Assembly (NCBI GenBank): GCA_023388175.1
Contig: JAEWGT010000009.1
Coordinates: 1 to 64,000 of the forward strand
From: Pseudomonadota bacterium
GTDB lineage: Bacteria; Pseudomonadota; Alphaproteobacteria; Rhizobiales; Devosiaceae
Length of the DNA stretch: 64,000 nt
Direction of reading: 5' to 3'
Shown here: positions 42,036 through 50,589 of the stretch, piece after piece
Layout: each line of letters begins with the position of its first letter
Numbering within the stretch: position 1 is the first letter of the stretch
Made by a program: the position numbers and the translations under genes
Notes under the pieces: model-generated
Seen by the model: only the letters and a program-made list of their open reading frames with translations
Told to the model about the DNA's origin: nothing
The model's database searches: none

Positions 42036-42884
42036 TCAGGTCCGGACCGCAGCCAGCAGCATGGGTTCGAGATGGTCCTCGAACAGCAGGCCCGGCCTTG
42101 CGGCGAGGGCCGCGCCATAGGCGGCTTCGGCGCGCAATGAAACCTCGAGGAAACCGGCCAGCCCCGCCACGTCTGCGGCATCGAGCCCATAATGGCCATC
42201 ATTCAGCCGCCGCAGAATTTCCTGCTTGGAGGCAATCATCCCGGCGGCCACGTCCTTGCCATTGCTCATCGAGCCGTCGCGCTTGATGTAATCATGCAGC
42301 GGCGTGCCCAGATGGTAGCTTTGGGGAATGGTGCGATAGAGCTGCAGCAGAAATTCGAGATCGGTCATGTTGCTCATGCCGGCATCGTAGCGGCCATCGC
42401 CGCGCGAGCGATCCCAGACCAGCATCGAATCCATGGAGATGCTCACCCATTTGTGTTCGCCCGGCCGCAGCGCCCTGTCCGCGCCCTGGCCCACATGGCG
42501 CAGATGCGAAAAGCCGGTGGTCATCACCTCCAGCGCCGTGGTGACGATGCCGAAGCGCTCCAGTGCTGCAACAGCGGCCGCAAGCTTTTGTGGCTTCAGC
42601 CGGTCATCGGCGTCGAGAATGGCCGCGTATCGGGTGTCCAGCCGCTCCAGCGCCGTGTTGCGGGCGACCGAAGCGCCCAGGCCCAGGCCGCCGCTGGAGA
42701 CAAAGACCTGGCGAGAATCGGCAAGCCCCTGACCAGCCAGCAATCCAGCATAGTCGAAACCGTCATCGGCGATGATCCAGTGCTGCCAGTCGGCATGGGT
42801 CTGGGCGAGCACGCTGCGCACCGTTTCGGGCAGTGTATCGGCCGCCTTATAGGCGGGTGTGACAATGGCGACGGTTTTGCTCAT
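42036..42884 (-). CDS. Family 2 glycosyltransferase
   Basis: The 282-residue GT-A protein has the start VAIVTPAYKAADTLPETVRS, the nucleotide-binding WIIADDGFDYAG, and a DxD-like ILDADDRL. It lacks membrane segments, so it is a soluble cytoplasmic enzyme. The sugar and acceptor are not deducible. It is a lone gene, convergent with tetR and divergent from hsp20; no polysaccharide cluster is near. Confidence 0.88.
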   Translation of the reverse strand: MSKTVAIVTPAYKAADTLPETVRSVLAQTHADWQHWIIADDGFDYAGLLAGQGLADSRQVFVSSGGLGLGASVARNTALERLDTRYAAILDADDRLKPQKLAAAVAALERFGIVTTALEVMTTGFSHLRHVGQGADRALRPGEHKWVSISMDSMLVWDRSRGDGRYDAGMSNMTDLEFLLQLYRTIPQSYHLGTPLHDYIKRDGSMSNGKDVAAGMIASKQEILRRLNDGHYGLDAADVAGLAGFLEVSLRAEAAYGAALAARPGLLFEDHLEPMLLAAVRT

Positions 42885-42960
42885 GTCTTGAACCTTTCAT
42901 GCTTCCGACCCATATCTGGCTCACGCCGCCGATGCCACTCCCCCGGGTCGGAGGCGTCAA

Positions 42961-42988
42961 CGTTGCTTGATGCTCAAGGACGACTTTT
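42961..42988 (+). promoter_or_regulatory. Possible ROSE-type RNA thermometer before hsp20
   Basis: CGTTGCTTGA/TGC/TCAAGGACG: TTGCTTGA folds on TCAAGGA, hiding the AAGGA ribosome site 9 nt before the ATG. The TTGCT opposite AGGA arrangement is the hallmark of ROSE thermometers of rhizobial small heat-shock genes. Only the last hairpin is clear; upstream stems were not proven. Confidence 0.45.
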
Positions 42989-43408
42989 ATGACGCGCATC
43001 TCGGTGTTTTCCGCACCCTTTCTCCTCGGCTTTGATGCTTTCGAGGAGCGTATCGACCGGCTTTCCCGATCCGCCGAGGGCTATCCTCCGTATAATATCG
43101 AGCGGACCCAGGGTGAAGACGGCGCCGAGCGGTTTCTGATTTCCATCGCCGTAGCCGGATTTGCCCAATCCGAACTCGAACTGATGGTGGAGGATAATCA
43201 GCTTCAGGTGCGCGGCAGGCAGAAAGACGACGCCGGAAAGGACTTTCTGCATCGTGGCATTGCCGCCCGCCAGTTCCAGCGCAGCTTCCTGCTCGCCGAT
43301 GGCATGGAAGTCAAAGATGCAACCCTTGGCCACGGCATGCTCGTTATAGCTCTCGAACGGCCTCGCGCCGCCAAGATCGCCCGAAAAATCGACATTCGCT
43401 CATTGTGA
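42989..43408 (+). CDS. hsp20: Small heat-shock protein (Hsp20/IbpA type)
   Basis: The 139-residue protein has an alpha-crystallin domain from about residue 35 (YNIERTQGEDGAERFLISIA, VAGFAQSELELMVEDNQLQV) and the closing L-x-I/V-like tail region (LVIALERPRAAKIARKIDIRSL). It holds unfolding proteins for Hsp70/ClpB. DUF1150 follows immediately (26-nt gap), a conserved pair in alphaproteobacteria. Its 5' leader may fold into a ROSE-like element. Confidence 0.93.
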   Translation: MTRISVFSAPFLLGFDAFEERIDRLSRSAEGYPPYNIERTQGEDGAERFLISIAVAGFAQSELELMVEDNQLQVRGRQKDDAGKDFLHRGIAARQFQRSFLLADGMEVKDATLGHGMLVIALERPRAAKIARKIDIRSL

Positions 43409-43434
43409 GGAAAGAAACAGGAAAGGGCCGACAG

Positions 43435-43719
43435 ATGATGGACAAACGCAATTCCGAAACAGCAGTCGATCCCGACAATACGCTGAAAACCCTGACGCGC
43501 GCTCAGTTCGCCGCTTTGGGTGGCGAGGCTGTGGCCTATATCAAGCCGGTCACCGGCATGGTCCTGTCCACCATGATCCATGATGCCGAATTCGACGCCG
43601 GCACGGAATACCAATTGGTCATGTCCGCCGACGGTACCCCTTTGATGGTATCCGATAGCGCCGAGGCGGTAAGCGAATGGCTTGGCGACCAATCCATCGG
43701 TCTGGCCACGCTGCACTGA
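43435..43719 (+). CDS. DUF1150 family protein
   Basis: The 94-residue protein has the family blocks LKTLTRAQFAALGGEAVAYI and MVLSTMIHDAEFDAGTEYQL. The ATG at 43435 (or the adjacent 43438) follows GGAAAGG. It is cotranscribed with hsp20. Its function is unknown; the neighbour suggests a stress role. Confidence 0.88.
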   Translation: MMDKRNSETAVDPDNTLKTLTRAQFAALGGEAVAYIKPVTGMVLSTMIHDAEFDAGTEYQLVMSADGTPLMVSDSAEAVSEWLGDQSIGLATLH

Positions 43720-43740
43720 CAGTTCGCTCGAGCGATTGCG

Positions 43741-43766
43741 ATGCCCGCCACCCGGCGGGCATTTTT
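43741..43766. terminator. Terminator between DUF1150 and the YcaQ-like gene
   Basis: ATGCCCGCC (43741-43749), ACCC loop, GGCGGGCAT (43754-43762), then TTTT. The hairpin lies between two convergent genes and can work in both directions. Confidence 0.85.
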
Positions 43767-43767
43767 C

Positions 43768-44910
43768 TCAGCGCCCAAGCTGGAAATTTTCAAACCGGGT
43801 CAGTTCTGCGTCTATCGCCGCTCGGGTCTCCGCGCCCGGATCGTCCAGCCAGGTCCATTTCTGCACCAGCAATCTGCCCGCCGCCCGGTCGGTCTTGAGA
43901 TCGACGGCGGCCACGATCCTGTCGCCGGCCAGTACCGGCAGGGCAAAATAGCCATATTGCCGCTTGGCCTGGGGCACATAGGCTTCAAAAATATGGTCAT
44001 AGCCGAAGAACAGCTTCAGCTTCTTGCGCTGGATGATCAGAGGGTCGAAGGGCGAGAGAATGTGGATGCGCGGCGCGATCGCGCCCGCGGCCTCCAGCGT
44101 TTCAGGCGTGGCCCAGAGGGCAGTCTTGTCGCTGCCCTCGAAGCTGACCGGCACCAGCTTGCGGCTTTTGACCCGCGCCTCGATCAGTTCGCGCACGGCT
44201 TTCTTGGCGCCGTTATTGAGATGGCACACGGAGTCGACGCTGATCAGGCCCTGGCTGCGCAGGGCGCGGTCAAGCAGATAGGCTGTCACCTGCCGGTCGG
44301 TAGCGGGGCGCGGGGCGCTCTCCCAGCCGAAATGGCGATGGGTGAGGTCATAGGTTTTCACCATGCCGTCGCGCGCCGAAATCGCCACCAGCCCCTGATA
44401 GAACATCAATTGCAGGACCCGCTTGGAGGGCTTGCGACTGGCCCAGGGATGGGTCTTGTCCACCAAGGCATCATCGTCGATGTCGCGGATGGAGAGCGGT
44501 CCCTCCTCCTTGAGGCGCCGGGTCATGGCGCTGACTTCGGCCTTGCTCACCGTGCCGAACCAGGCGCTGGGACTGGCGCGCCAGGCTTTCATCGCCGGTA
44601 CGAAATAGGGCAGATCCGTGCTCGGCACATAGCTCAGCGCATGGGTCCAATATTCGAATATGGATTTCTCATGGCTCTGCAGATGGGCCAGATCATCGCG
44701 CCGATAATCGGGAATGCGGGAATAAAGGATGTGATGGTGGCAGCGCTCGATCACATTGATCGTATCGATCTGCACGTAACCCAGATGCGCGATCGCTGCC
44801 CGCGCCGCGTCCGGCCCGGCGCCAAAAGGGACCGCGCTGTCAAGTTTCTGCGCGCGCAGCCAGATGGCGCGCGCCTCTCCCGGGCTCAGGGTCACAGCTT
44901 GCTTGGGCAC
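43768..44910 (-). CDS. YcaQ/AlkZ-type DNA glycosylase (winged-helix, DUF1006)
   Basis: The 380-residue protein fits the HTH_42 superfamily. It starts with SPGEARAIWLRAQKLDS and carries the catalytic QxD motif in YVQIDTINVIERCHHHILYSR, which marks YcaQ-type enzymes that unhook interstrand crosslinks (AlkZ homologues). The central YEYWTHALSY-like block appears as FEYWTHALSYVPSTDLPYF. The C-terminal tandem winged helices are present. It is a lone gene next to tRNA-Ala. Confidence 0.9.
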   Translation of the reverse strand: MPKQAVTLSPGEARAIWLRAQKLDSAVPFGAGPDAARAAIAHLGYVQIDTINVIERCHHHILYSRIPDYRRDDLAHLQSHEKSIFEYWTHALSYVPSTDLPYFVPAMKAWRASPSAWFGTVSKAEVSAMTRRLKEEGPLSIRDIDDDALVDKTHPWASRKPSKRVLQLMFYQGLVAISARDGMVKTYDLTHRHFGWESAPRPATDRQVTAYLLDRALRSQGLISVDSVCHLNNGAKKAVRELIEARVKSRKLVPVSFEGSDKTALWATPETLEAAGAIAPRIHILSPFDPLIIQRKKLKLFFGYDHIFEAYVPQAKRQYGYFALPVLAGDRIVAAVDLKTDRAAGRLLVQKWTWLDDPGAETRAAIDAELTRFENFQLGR

Positions 44911-45134
44911 GCCTGATTCTCCATTTTGGAGAACATTGCCAGAACAAGCCGCAAGCGCAAACCCGATCAGGCGCGAAAACGGCCTTGGCTCACGATTTCC
45001 GTCAGCGGCCTGCGCTGGCTGGGCGTTCCCCGGGCGCGCAGGCGATCGAGACCAAACCCGCAGAACCAGGTGCAGTGTTCGGCAGAACCGACCGCCGCCA
45101 CGGCGTAGGGAACTCTAATATGAAAGGAAGGAAT

Positions 45135-45210
<76 letters not shown>

Positions 45211-45374
45211 ATTCCGAGTAAGGCTAGACCTTACTGCATTCTGGTGGGTTCGGCGGGGTTACCCGTCCGAAGCGAGGCGGAACCTATTGGATCATTCCCT
45301 CGCATGCAAGTGCCAAATGACACTTTTTTGTCCCGCCGGGGAAAACCTCTCCCCGGCGGAAAAATTCAACGAAA

Positions 45375-45773
45375 TCAGCGGTCTTCGTCGTCGCTGACTT
45401 CAAAGCCGAGGCCGTCATCCTCGTCGTCGTCTTCTTCGAGGAACACGTCTTCCTCGTCGTCGCCGAGATCTTCATCGACCTCGACGTCCTCCACGTCATC
45501 AGGAACCTCGTCGCCGCTTTCTTCAGCATCGGCTTCTTCGAGGCTGACGATTTCGGGGCCGGCATTCTCGACTTCGTCTTCTTCGTCCTGCTCGTCTTCG
45601 TCATCGAGCTTGCGCGCCGTGGCGGGACCGGCCTTGCCGGCCAATTGCTCGAAAAAGGACCGTGGATACGACTTGCCCGTATAGGGCGAGACAATCGGGT
45701 CCATGTTGAGGTCGTAGAATTTCTTGCCCGTATCGGGGTCGGTGCGCTTGGTGCCGCGCTCGGAACTGGCCAT
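45375..45773 (-). CDS. TIGR02300 family acidic protein
   Basis: The 132-residue protein starts at 45773 (MASSERGTKRTDPDTGKKFY) and shows the family's conserved N-terminus through DPIVSPYTGKSYPRSFFEQL. After it comes an extremely acidic, low-complexity tail (residues 55-132) of Asp/Glu runs. The start at 45773 fits GAGGC spacing better than 45779. TIGR02300 proteins are restricted to alphaproteobacteria and their function is unknown. In relatives aroA lies between this gene and cmk; here it does not. Confidence 0.85.
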   Translation of the reverse strand: MASSERGTKRTDPDTGKKFYDLNMDPIVSPYTGKSYPRSFFEQLAGKAGPATARKLDDEDEQDEEDEVENAGPEIVSLEEADAEESGDEVPDDVEDVEVDEDLGDDEEDVFLEEDDDEDDGLGFEVSDDEDR

Positions 45774-45947
45774 TTTCATGCCTCGTCGAATGGAAATGCG
45801 CGGGCGCGTCATGCCGCTCGCGCCCAGTCGGTCAGTCCGGTTATGGGCAAAGCCGGGACGTGTCAAACGCTAAATGCTGGCTCTTGCCCCGCGCTGTCGC
45901 TGCCGCTATCGCCTTGTTGCACTATTGCATTGCCGAGGAGGCCGTTC

Positions 45948-46589
45948 ATGATCATCGCCGTCGACGGACCTGCCGCCTCGGGCAAGGGCACTCTCGCCTC
46001 CGGCCTTGCTGCCCATTATGGCCTGCCCCACCTCGATACCGGCCTGCTCTACCGGGCCGTTGGCCTCGCCATCGCGGGGATCGAGGATACACCTCGTTTC
46101 GAGGCGGCGGCCATCGCGGCAGCGCGGGCGCTGGACGCCGGTCACCTCACCGATCTTGCAGCGCTGACTAGTGCTGAAACCGGTGTGCTTGCCTCCAAGG
46201 TTGCCGTTATTGCCGATGTGCGGACGGCACTGTTCGATTTTCAGCGCAATTTTGCCACCCAGCCCGGTGGCGCGGTGCTGGACGGGCGCGATATCGGCAC
46301 CAAGATCTGCCCTGATGCCGATGTAAAACTGTTCATCCAGGCTGACAGCAAGGCCCGCATGGAACGCCGGGCACGGCAATTGGAAAGCCGGGGCGTGCCG
46401 GTGGACCGCTATGTGCTGTTCCATCAGATCGAGGAGCGCGACGCCCGCGACATGCTCAATCCCCATGGCGGCTTTTACAAAGCACAAGACGCGCACTTGC
46501 TTGATACGACGCTTCTGGGTATAGAGGCCGCACTCCGCGCTGCCATCGAGATTGTCGATCGGACCATGGCGCTCAAGGCAGGGGGCTGA
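45948..46589 (+). CDS. cmk: Cytidylate kinase
   Basis: The 213-residue kinase has the P-loop IAVDGPAASGKGTLASGLA, the CMP-binding LPHLDTGLLYRAVG, the DGRDIGTKICPDADVKLFIQ block and the lid ERDARDMLNPH. It phosphorylates CMP and dCMP. The start at 45948 follows GAGGAG. It precedes rpsA by 192 nt, the standard cmk-rpsA order. It is divergent from TIGR02300. Confidence 0.97.
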   Translation: MIIAVDGPAASGKGTLASGLAAHYGLPHLDTGLLYRAVGLAIAGIEDTPRFEAAAIAAARALDAGHLTDLAALTSAETGVLASKVAVIADVRTALFDFQRNFATQPGGAVLDGRDIGTKICPDADVKLFIQADSKARMERRARQLESRGVPVDRYVLFHQIEERDARDMLNPHGGFYKAQDAHLLDTTLLGIEAALRAAIEIVDRTMALKAGG

Positions 46590-46781
46590 CGCCTCCTAAT
46601 TTCCTCCTTGGGACCCGGGACCCGCCGCAATCAGACCATTCGCTGGCCCGGATAGGAAATAACCAATCATCCTGTTGTTAGAAGCGGTGCTCCGTGCGCC
46701 GGCTTTGGCATTTTTGCTGAAGCGGACCCGTATTCGGGCAGGATCAGCAACCTTCAACGACCGGCGCAATGGAGAAAAAGT

Positions 46782-48491
46782 TTGGCACAGCAAACTGTGA
46801 CTAAAGACGATTTTGAATCGATGCTTCTCGACTCCTTTGTCGACAACGAGCCCCTAGAGGGTGCGGTCGTCAAGGGCCGCGTCGTTGCCATCGAAAAGGA
46901 CCTCGCCATCATCGACGTCGGTCTCAAGACCGAAGGCCGCGTGGCGCTGAAGGAATTCGGCCAGGCCTATCGTGACGGTCAGATCACCGTCGGCTCGGAA
47001 GTGGAAGTCTATGTCGACCGCGTCGAGAACGCCGCGGGCGAGGCTGTCCTGTCGCGCGAGAAGGCTCGCCGCGAAGAGAGCTGGGTCAAGCTCGAAGAGA
47101 AGTACAACGCCAATGAGCGCGTTGAAGGCACGATCTTCAACCAGGTCAAGGGCGGCTTCACCGTCGACCTCGAAGGCGCCGTGGCCTTCCTGCCGCGTTC
47201 GCAGGTGGACATCCGCCCGATCCGCGACATCGCGCCGCTCATGAACGTGCCGCAGCCCTTCCAGATTCTGAAGATGGACAAGCGTCGCGGCAATATCGTC
47301 GTGTCGCGCCGCGCCATTCTCGAGGAATCGCGCGCCGAACAGCGTTCGGAAATCGTCCAGCAGCTCGAAGAGGGCCAGGTGGTCGACGGCGTGGTCAAGA
47401 ACATCACCGATTACGGTGCGTTCGTCGACCTCGGCGGTATCGACGGTCTGCTCCATGTCACCGACATTGCATGGCGTCGCGTCAACCACCCGTCCGAAGT
47501 GCTCACGATCGGCGAGACCATCAAGGTCCAGATCGTCCGCATCAACCACGAGAGCCACCGCATCTCGCTTGGTATGAAGCAGCTGCAGTCCGACCCGTGG
47601 GAAGGCATTGGCGCCAAGTATCCGATCGAGGCCAAGTTCACCGGCCGCGTGACCAACATCACCGATTACGGTGCGTTCGTCGAACTGGAGCCGGGCATCG
47701 AAGGCCTGATCCACGTTTCGGAAATGAGCTGGACCAAGAAGAACGTCCATCCGGGCAAGATCGTCTCGACCTCCCAGGAAGTCGAAGTCGTCGTGCTCGA
47801 AGTCGATCCGGACAAGCGCCGCATCTCGCTGGGCCTCAAGCAGACCCTGCAGAATCCGTGGGAAGCCTTTGCCGAGACCCATCCGGTCGGCACCACCATC
47901 GAAGGCGAAGTCAAGAACAAGACCGAATTCGGTCTGTTCATCGGCCTCGAAGGCGATGTGGACGGCATGGTTCACCTGTCCGATCTCGACTGGCAGAAGT
48001 CCGGTGAAATCGCGCTGGAAGACTACAATCGCGGCGACATGGTTTCGGCCAAGGTCCTCGACGTTGACGTCGAGAAGGAACGCATCAGCCTCGGCATCAA
48101 GCAGCTCGCTGCCGATGATCTGGCTGACAGCTCCGCCGGCAACGAACAGGGCGGTCTGCGCAAGAACGCCGTGGTGACGACCGAAGTCATCGAAGTCAAC
48201 GAAGGCGGCATCGAAGTGCGCATCGCTGACAGCGAAGTGACGGCCTTCATCCGCCGCGCCGACCTCTCCCGCGACCGCAACGACCAGCGCCCCGAGCGTT
48301 TCTCCAAGGGCGAAAAGGTCGACGCACGCGTCACCCAGTACGACCGCAAGACCGGCCGCATCCAGCTCTCGATCAAGGCGCTGGAAATCGCCGAGGAACG
48401 CGAAGCCGTGGCCAATTTCGGTTCGTCCGATTCGGGTGCATCGCTCGGCGACATCCTGGGCGCAGCCCTCAAGGGCCGCGACGAGAAGTAA
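46782..48491 (+). CDS. rpsA: 30S ribosomal protein S1
   Basis: The 569-residue protein has six S1 RNA-binding repeats (for example GVVKNITDYGAFVDLGGIDG, GRVTNITDYGAFVELEPGIE). It starts with TTG at 46782, GGAG 8 nt upstream, unusual for so abundant a protein and perhaps limiting its synthesis. No ATG in frame is near. S1 brings mRNA to the 30S subunit. A 192-nt leader precedes it, a place where S1 could bind its own mRNA. Confidence 0.97.
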   Translation: MAQQTVTKDDFESMLLDSFVDNEPLEGAVVKGRVVAIEKDLAIIDVGLKTEGRVALKEFGQAYRDGQITVGSEVEVYVDRVENAAGEAVLSREKARREESWVKLEEKYNANERVEGTIFNQVKGGFTVDLEGAVAFLPRSQVDIRPIRDIAPLMNVPQPFQILKMDKRRGNIVVSRRAILEESRAEQRSEIVQQLEEGQVVDGVVKNITDYGAFVDLGGIDGLLHVTDIAWRRVNHPSEVLTIGETIKVQIVRINHESHRISLGMKQLQSDPWEGIGAKYPIEAKFTGRVTNITDYGAFVELEPGIEGLIHVSEMSWTKKNVHPGKIVSTSQEVEVVVLEVDPDKRRISLGLKQTLQNPWEAFAETHPVGTTIEGEVKNKTEFGLFIGLEGDVDGMVHLSDLDWQKSGEIALEDYNRGDMVSAKVLDVDVEKERISLGIKQLAADDLADSSAGNEQGGLRKNAVVTTEVIEVNEGGIEVRIADSEVTAFIRRADLSRDRNDQRPERFSKGEKVDARVTQYDRKTGRIQLSIKALEIAEEREAVANFGSSDSGASLGDILGAALKGRDEK

Positions 48492-48516
48492 GCCTTTCGC
48501 TTGCGATACGATCATT

Positions 48517-48545
48517 CGGCCCGCGCCTCACCGCGCGGGCCGTTT
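48517..48545 (+). terminator. Terminator-like hairpin after rpsA
   Basis: CGGCCCGCGC (48517-48526) pairs perfectly with GCGCGGGCCG (48533-48542), then TTTCACG. The T-run is short, so strength is uncertain. Confidence 0.7.
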
Positions 48546-48562
48546 CACGTCTGGAGAATGAA

Positions 48563-49072
48563 ATGTCCCTGCTCAAGGACGTCGCCTGGCGGGCCATGAC
48601 CGGCTATGATTTCGGCGCGGTCTTTGCCATCGCCAATCAGGTTCATCCTGGCTTCTTCGAGGCCGAAGAGGTGCTGGCGGAAAAGTTCTCGCTCTACCGT
48701 GACGGCTGCTACCTGCTCGAAATCGGCGAGAAGCCCGCAGGCTATGTGCTGAGCCATCCCTGGATGGCGGACGACATTCCCGCGCTCGACACGCTGCTGG
48801 GTGCCATTCCACCCGATGCCGACACCTATTACATTCACGACCTTGCGCTTTTGCCCCTGACGCGCGGCATCGGCGCGGCGGGCAAGATCGTCGCCGGGCT
48901 CACCAAACATGCCCGGGTCATGGGCTATGCGGCAATGAGCCTGGTCGCGGTCAACAATTCGCAGCCCTTCTGGACACGGCAGGGCTTTGTGGTCGGGCAA
49001 CGCCCGCAACTGACCGAAAAGCTGCAAAGCTACGAGGCCGGGGCCCGCTATATGGTCAAGCCGCTCGGCTGA
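48563..49072 (+). CDS. GNAT-family N-acetyltransferase
   Basis: The 169-residue protein shows a GNAT fold with the acetyl-CoA motif A region DLALLPLTRGIGAAGKIVAG, although the usual R/Q-x-x-G-x-G/A is written as TRGIGAA. Motif B follows at AAMSLVAVNNSQPFWTRQGF. Substrate unknown. It lies between rpsA and ihfB and is probably its own transcript. GGAG precedes the ATG. Confidence 0.85.
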   Translation: MSLLKDVAWRAMTGYDFGAVFAIANQVHPGFFEAEEVLAEKFSLYRDGCYLLEIGEKPAGYVLSHPWMADDIPALDTLLGAIPPDADTYYIHDLALLPLTRGIGAAGKIVAGLTKHARVMGYAAMSLVAVNNSQPFWTRQGFVVGQRPQLTEKLQSYEAGARYMVKPLG

Positions 49073-49166
49073 GTGCGAACACCTTGCGCCGCTTGACCTT
49101 TTGCCCCGGCTTTGGCAGGTTGGCGCTGCCCCGCAAAAGCGGGCAGGGTCAAGACCGGAGCCTTTG

Positions 49167-49448
49167 ATGATCAAGTCCGAACTTGTCGAGAAGCTCGCTG
49201 CGGAGAACCCGCACCTGTTCCAGCGCGACATCGAAAATATCGTCAACGCCATTCTCGACGAGATCGGTGACGCCATGGCGCGCGGCGACCGGGTGGAATT
49301 GCGTGGCTTCGGCGCATTTTCGGTCAAGAACCGCCCCGCCCGCGTCGGCCGCAATCCGCGCACGGGCGAACAGGTCGATGTCGGCGAGAAATATGTGCCC
49401 CAGTTCAAGGCGGGCAAGGAAATCCGTGAGCGGCTTAACCGCTCATAG
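49167..49448 (+). CDS. ihfB: Integration host factor beta subunit
   Basis: The 93-residue DNA-bending protein has the HU/IHF signature RVELRGFGAFSVKNRPARVG followed by RNPRTGE, with the intercalating-Pro loop. The start at 49167 follows CGGAG. IhfB with IhfA bends promoters, origin and phage DNA. It is 30 nt upstream of the lapA-domain gene. Confidence 0.96.
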   Translation: MIKSELVEKLAAENPHLFQRDIENIVNAILDEIGDAMARGDRVELRGFGAFSVKNRPARVGRNPRTGEQVDVGEKYVPQFKAGKEIRERLNRS

Positions 49449-49478
49449 GACCAAGGCCGCAATATTCAGGCGAACTTA

Positions 49479-49841
49479 ATGCTCAACAGGATTGTCGGCT
49501 GGCTGATACTGGTTCCCTTTTGCGGGCTGCTCATTGCCTTCGCCCTGGCCAACCGCCAACTGGTCAGCGTCAATCTCAATCCGTTCGCCGCGCCGCTCGA
49601 TGCCGGGGCCGACGGCTATGGCATCCCGCTCTTTGTGGTGCTCTATGTCGTCTTGCTGATCGGCGTCCTTCTGGGCGGCGTCGCCTCCTGGTTCGCGCAG
49701 GGTACGCATCGGCGCAGCGAACGGCATTGGCGGCGCGAGGCCCAGCAATTGTCCCACGAAATCGAAGCCCAGCGTCGCAAGGCCGGCATGGCACCGGTTT
49801 CGCCCATGAGCGATGTCGATGACGCCATCGAATTCCGGTAG
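49479..49841 (+). CDS. lapA: LapA-domain (DUF1049) inner-membrane protein
   Basis: The 120-residue protein has two membrane helices (residues 4-24 and 47-69) and a basic coiled-coil tail (ERHWRREAQQLSHEIEAQRR). This is the LapA layout: a lipopolysaccharide assembly regulator in Enterobacteria, with a role less clear in this order. It follows ihfB, as in most relatives. No LapB gene is next to it. Confidence 0.86.
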   Translation: MLNRIVGWLILVPFCGLLIAFALANRQLVSVNLNPFAAPLDAGADGYGIPLFVVLYVVLLIGVLLGGVASWFAQGTHRRSERHWRREAQQLSHEIEAQRRKAGMAPVSPMSDVDDAIEFR

Positions 49842-49897
49842 TCACCGGCGCCGTGCTGCCCCATTTTGAATTTCTTCTTCCTTGAGCCCGTCCGGAA

Positions 49898-50545
49898 ATG
49901 GCCGACCCCCTGATCATCAAAATCTGCGGCATCAAGACTTATGACCTGCTCGACACCGCGATCGCATCCGGTGCCGACATGGTCGGTTTCATGCACTTCC
50001 AGCGCTCGCCCCGCCATGTCTCCATCGAGGAATTGGGCGGGTTGATCTCGGCGGCGCGCGGCCAGATCCAGAGCTGCGTGGTGCTGGTCAATCCCGACAA
50101 TTCCTGCGTCGCCGAAGTGGCGGCGCTCGGCCCGGACTGGATCCAGCTGCATGGGCCCGAAACGCCCCATCGTGTCGAGGCCATTCGGGCCGAAGCCGGC
50201 GTCGAAATCCTCAAGGCCCTGCCCATCGGCTCGGCCGAGGACGTGGCCGGTGTGTCGGCCTTTGCCGATGTGGCGGATCGCATCCTGCTTGATGCCAAGC
50301 CACCCAAAGGTGCCGACCGCCCCGGTGGATTGGGCGAGAGCTTCGACTGGGGCCTGCTTGAAAGCCTTGACCCTGCCCTGCCCTTCATGCTTTCGGGAGG
50401 GCTGACGCCGGACAATGTCGCTGCGGCCATCAGGACCGTGAAGCCGTTTGGGGTGGATGTGTCATCGGGCGTGGAAACCGCGCCGGGCGTCAAGAGCAAG
50501 AAGCTGATCGAAGCGTTCATCCGCAACGCAAGGTCAGCCGTATAG
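49898..50545 (+). CDS. trpF: Phosphoribosylanthranilate isomerase
   Basis: The 215-residue TIM-barrel enzyme has the catalytic Cys in IKICGIKTYDLLDTA, QLHGPETPH, and the phosphate-binding FMLSGGLTPDNV and GVDVSSGVE. It catalyses the third committed step of tryptophan synthesis. It starts the trpF-trpB-trpA set, with 44 nt to trpB. Confidence 0.97.
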   Translation: MADPLIIKICGIKTYDLLDTAIASGADMVGFMHFQRSPRHVSIEELGGLISAARGQIQSCVVLVNPDNSCVAEVAALGPDWIQLHGPETPHRVEAIRAEAGVEILKALPIGSAEDVAGVSAFADVADRILLDAKPPKGADRPGGLGESFDWGLLESLDPALPFMLSGGLTPDNVAAAIRTVKPFGVDVSSGVETAPGVKSKKLIEAFIRNARSAV

Positions 50546-50589
50546 AGGTTTTGTGCCGGGGCTTGTCTCGGCCAAGCCGAGAGGACGAC

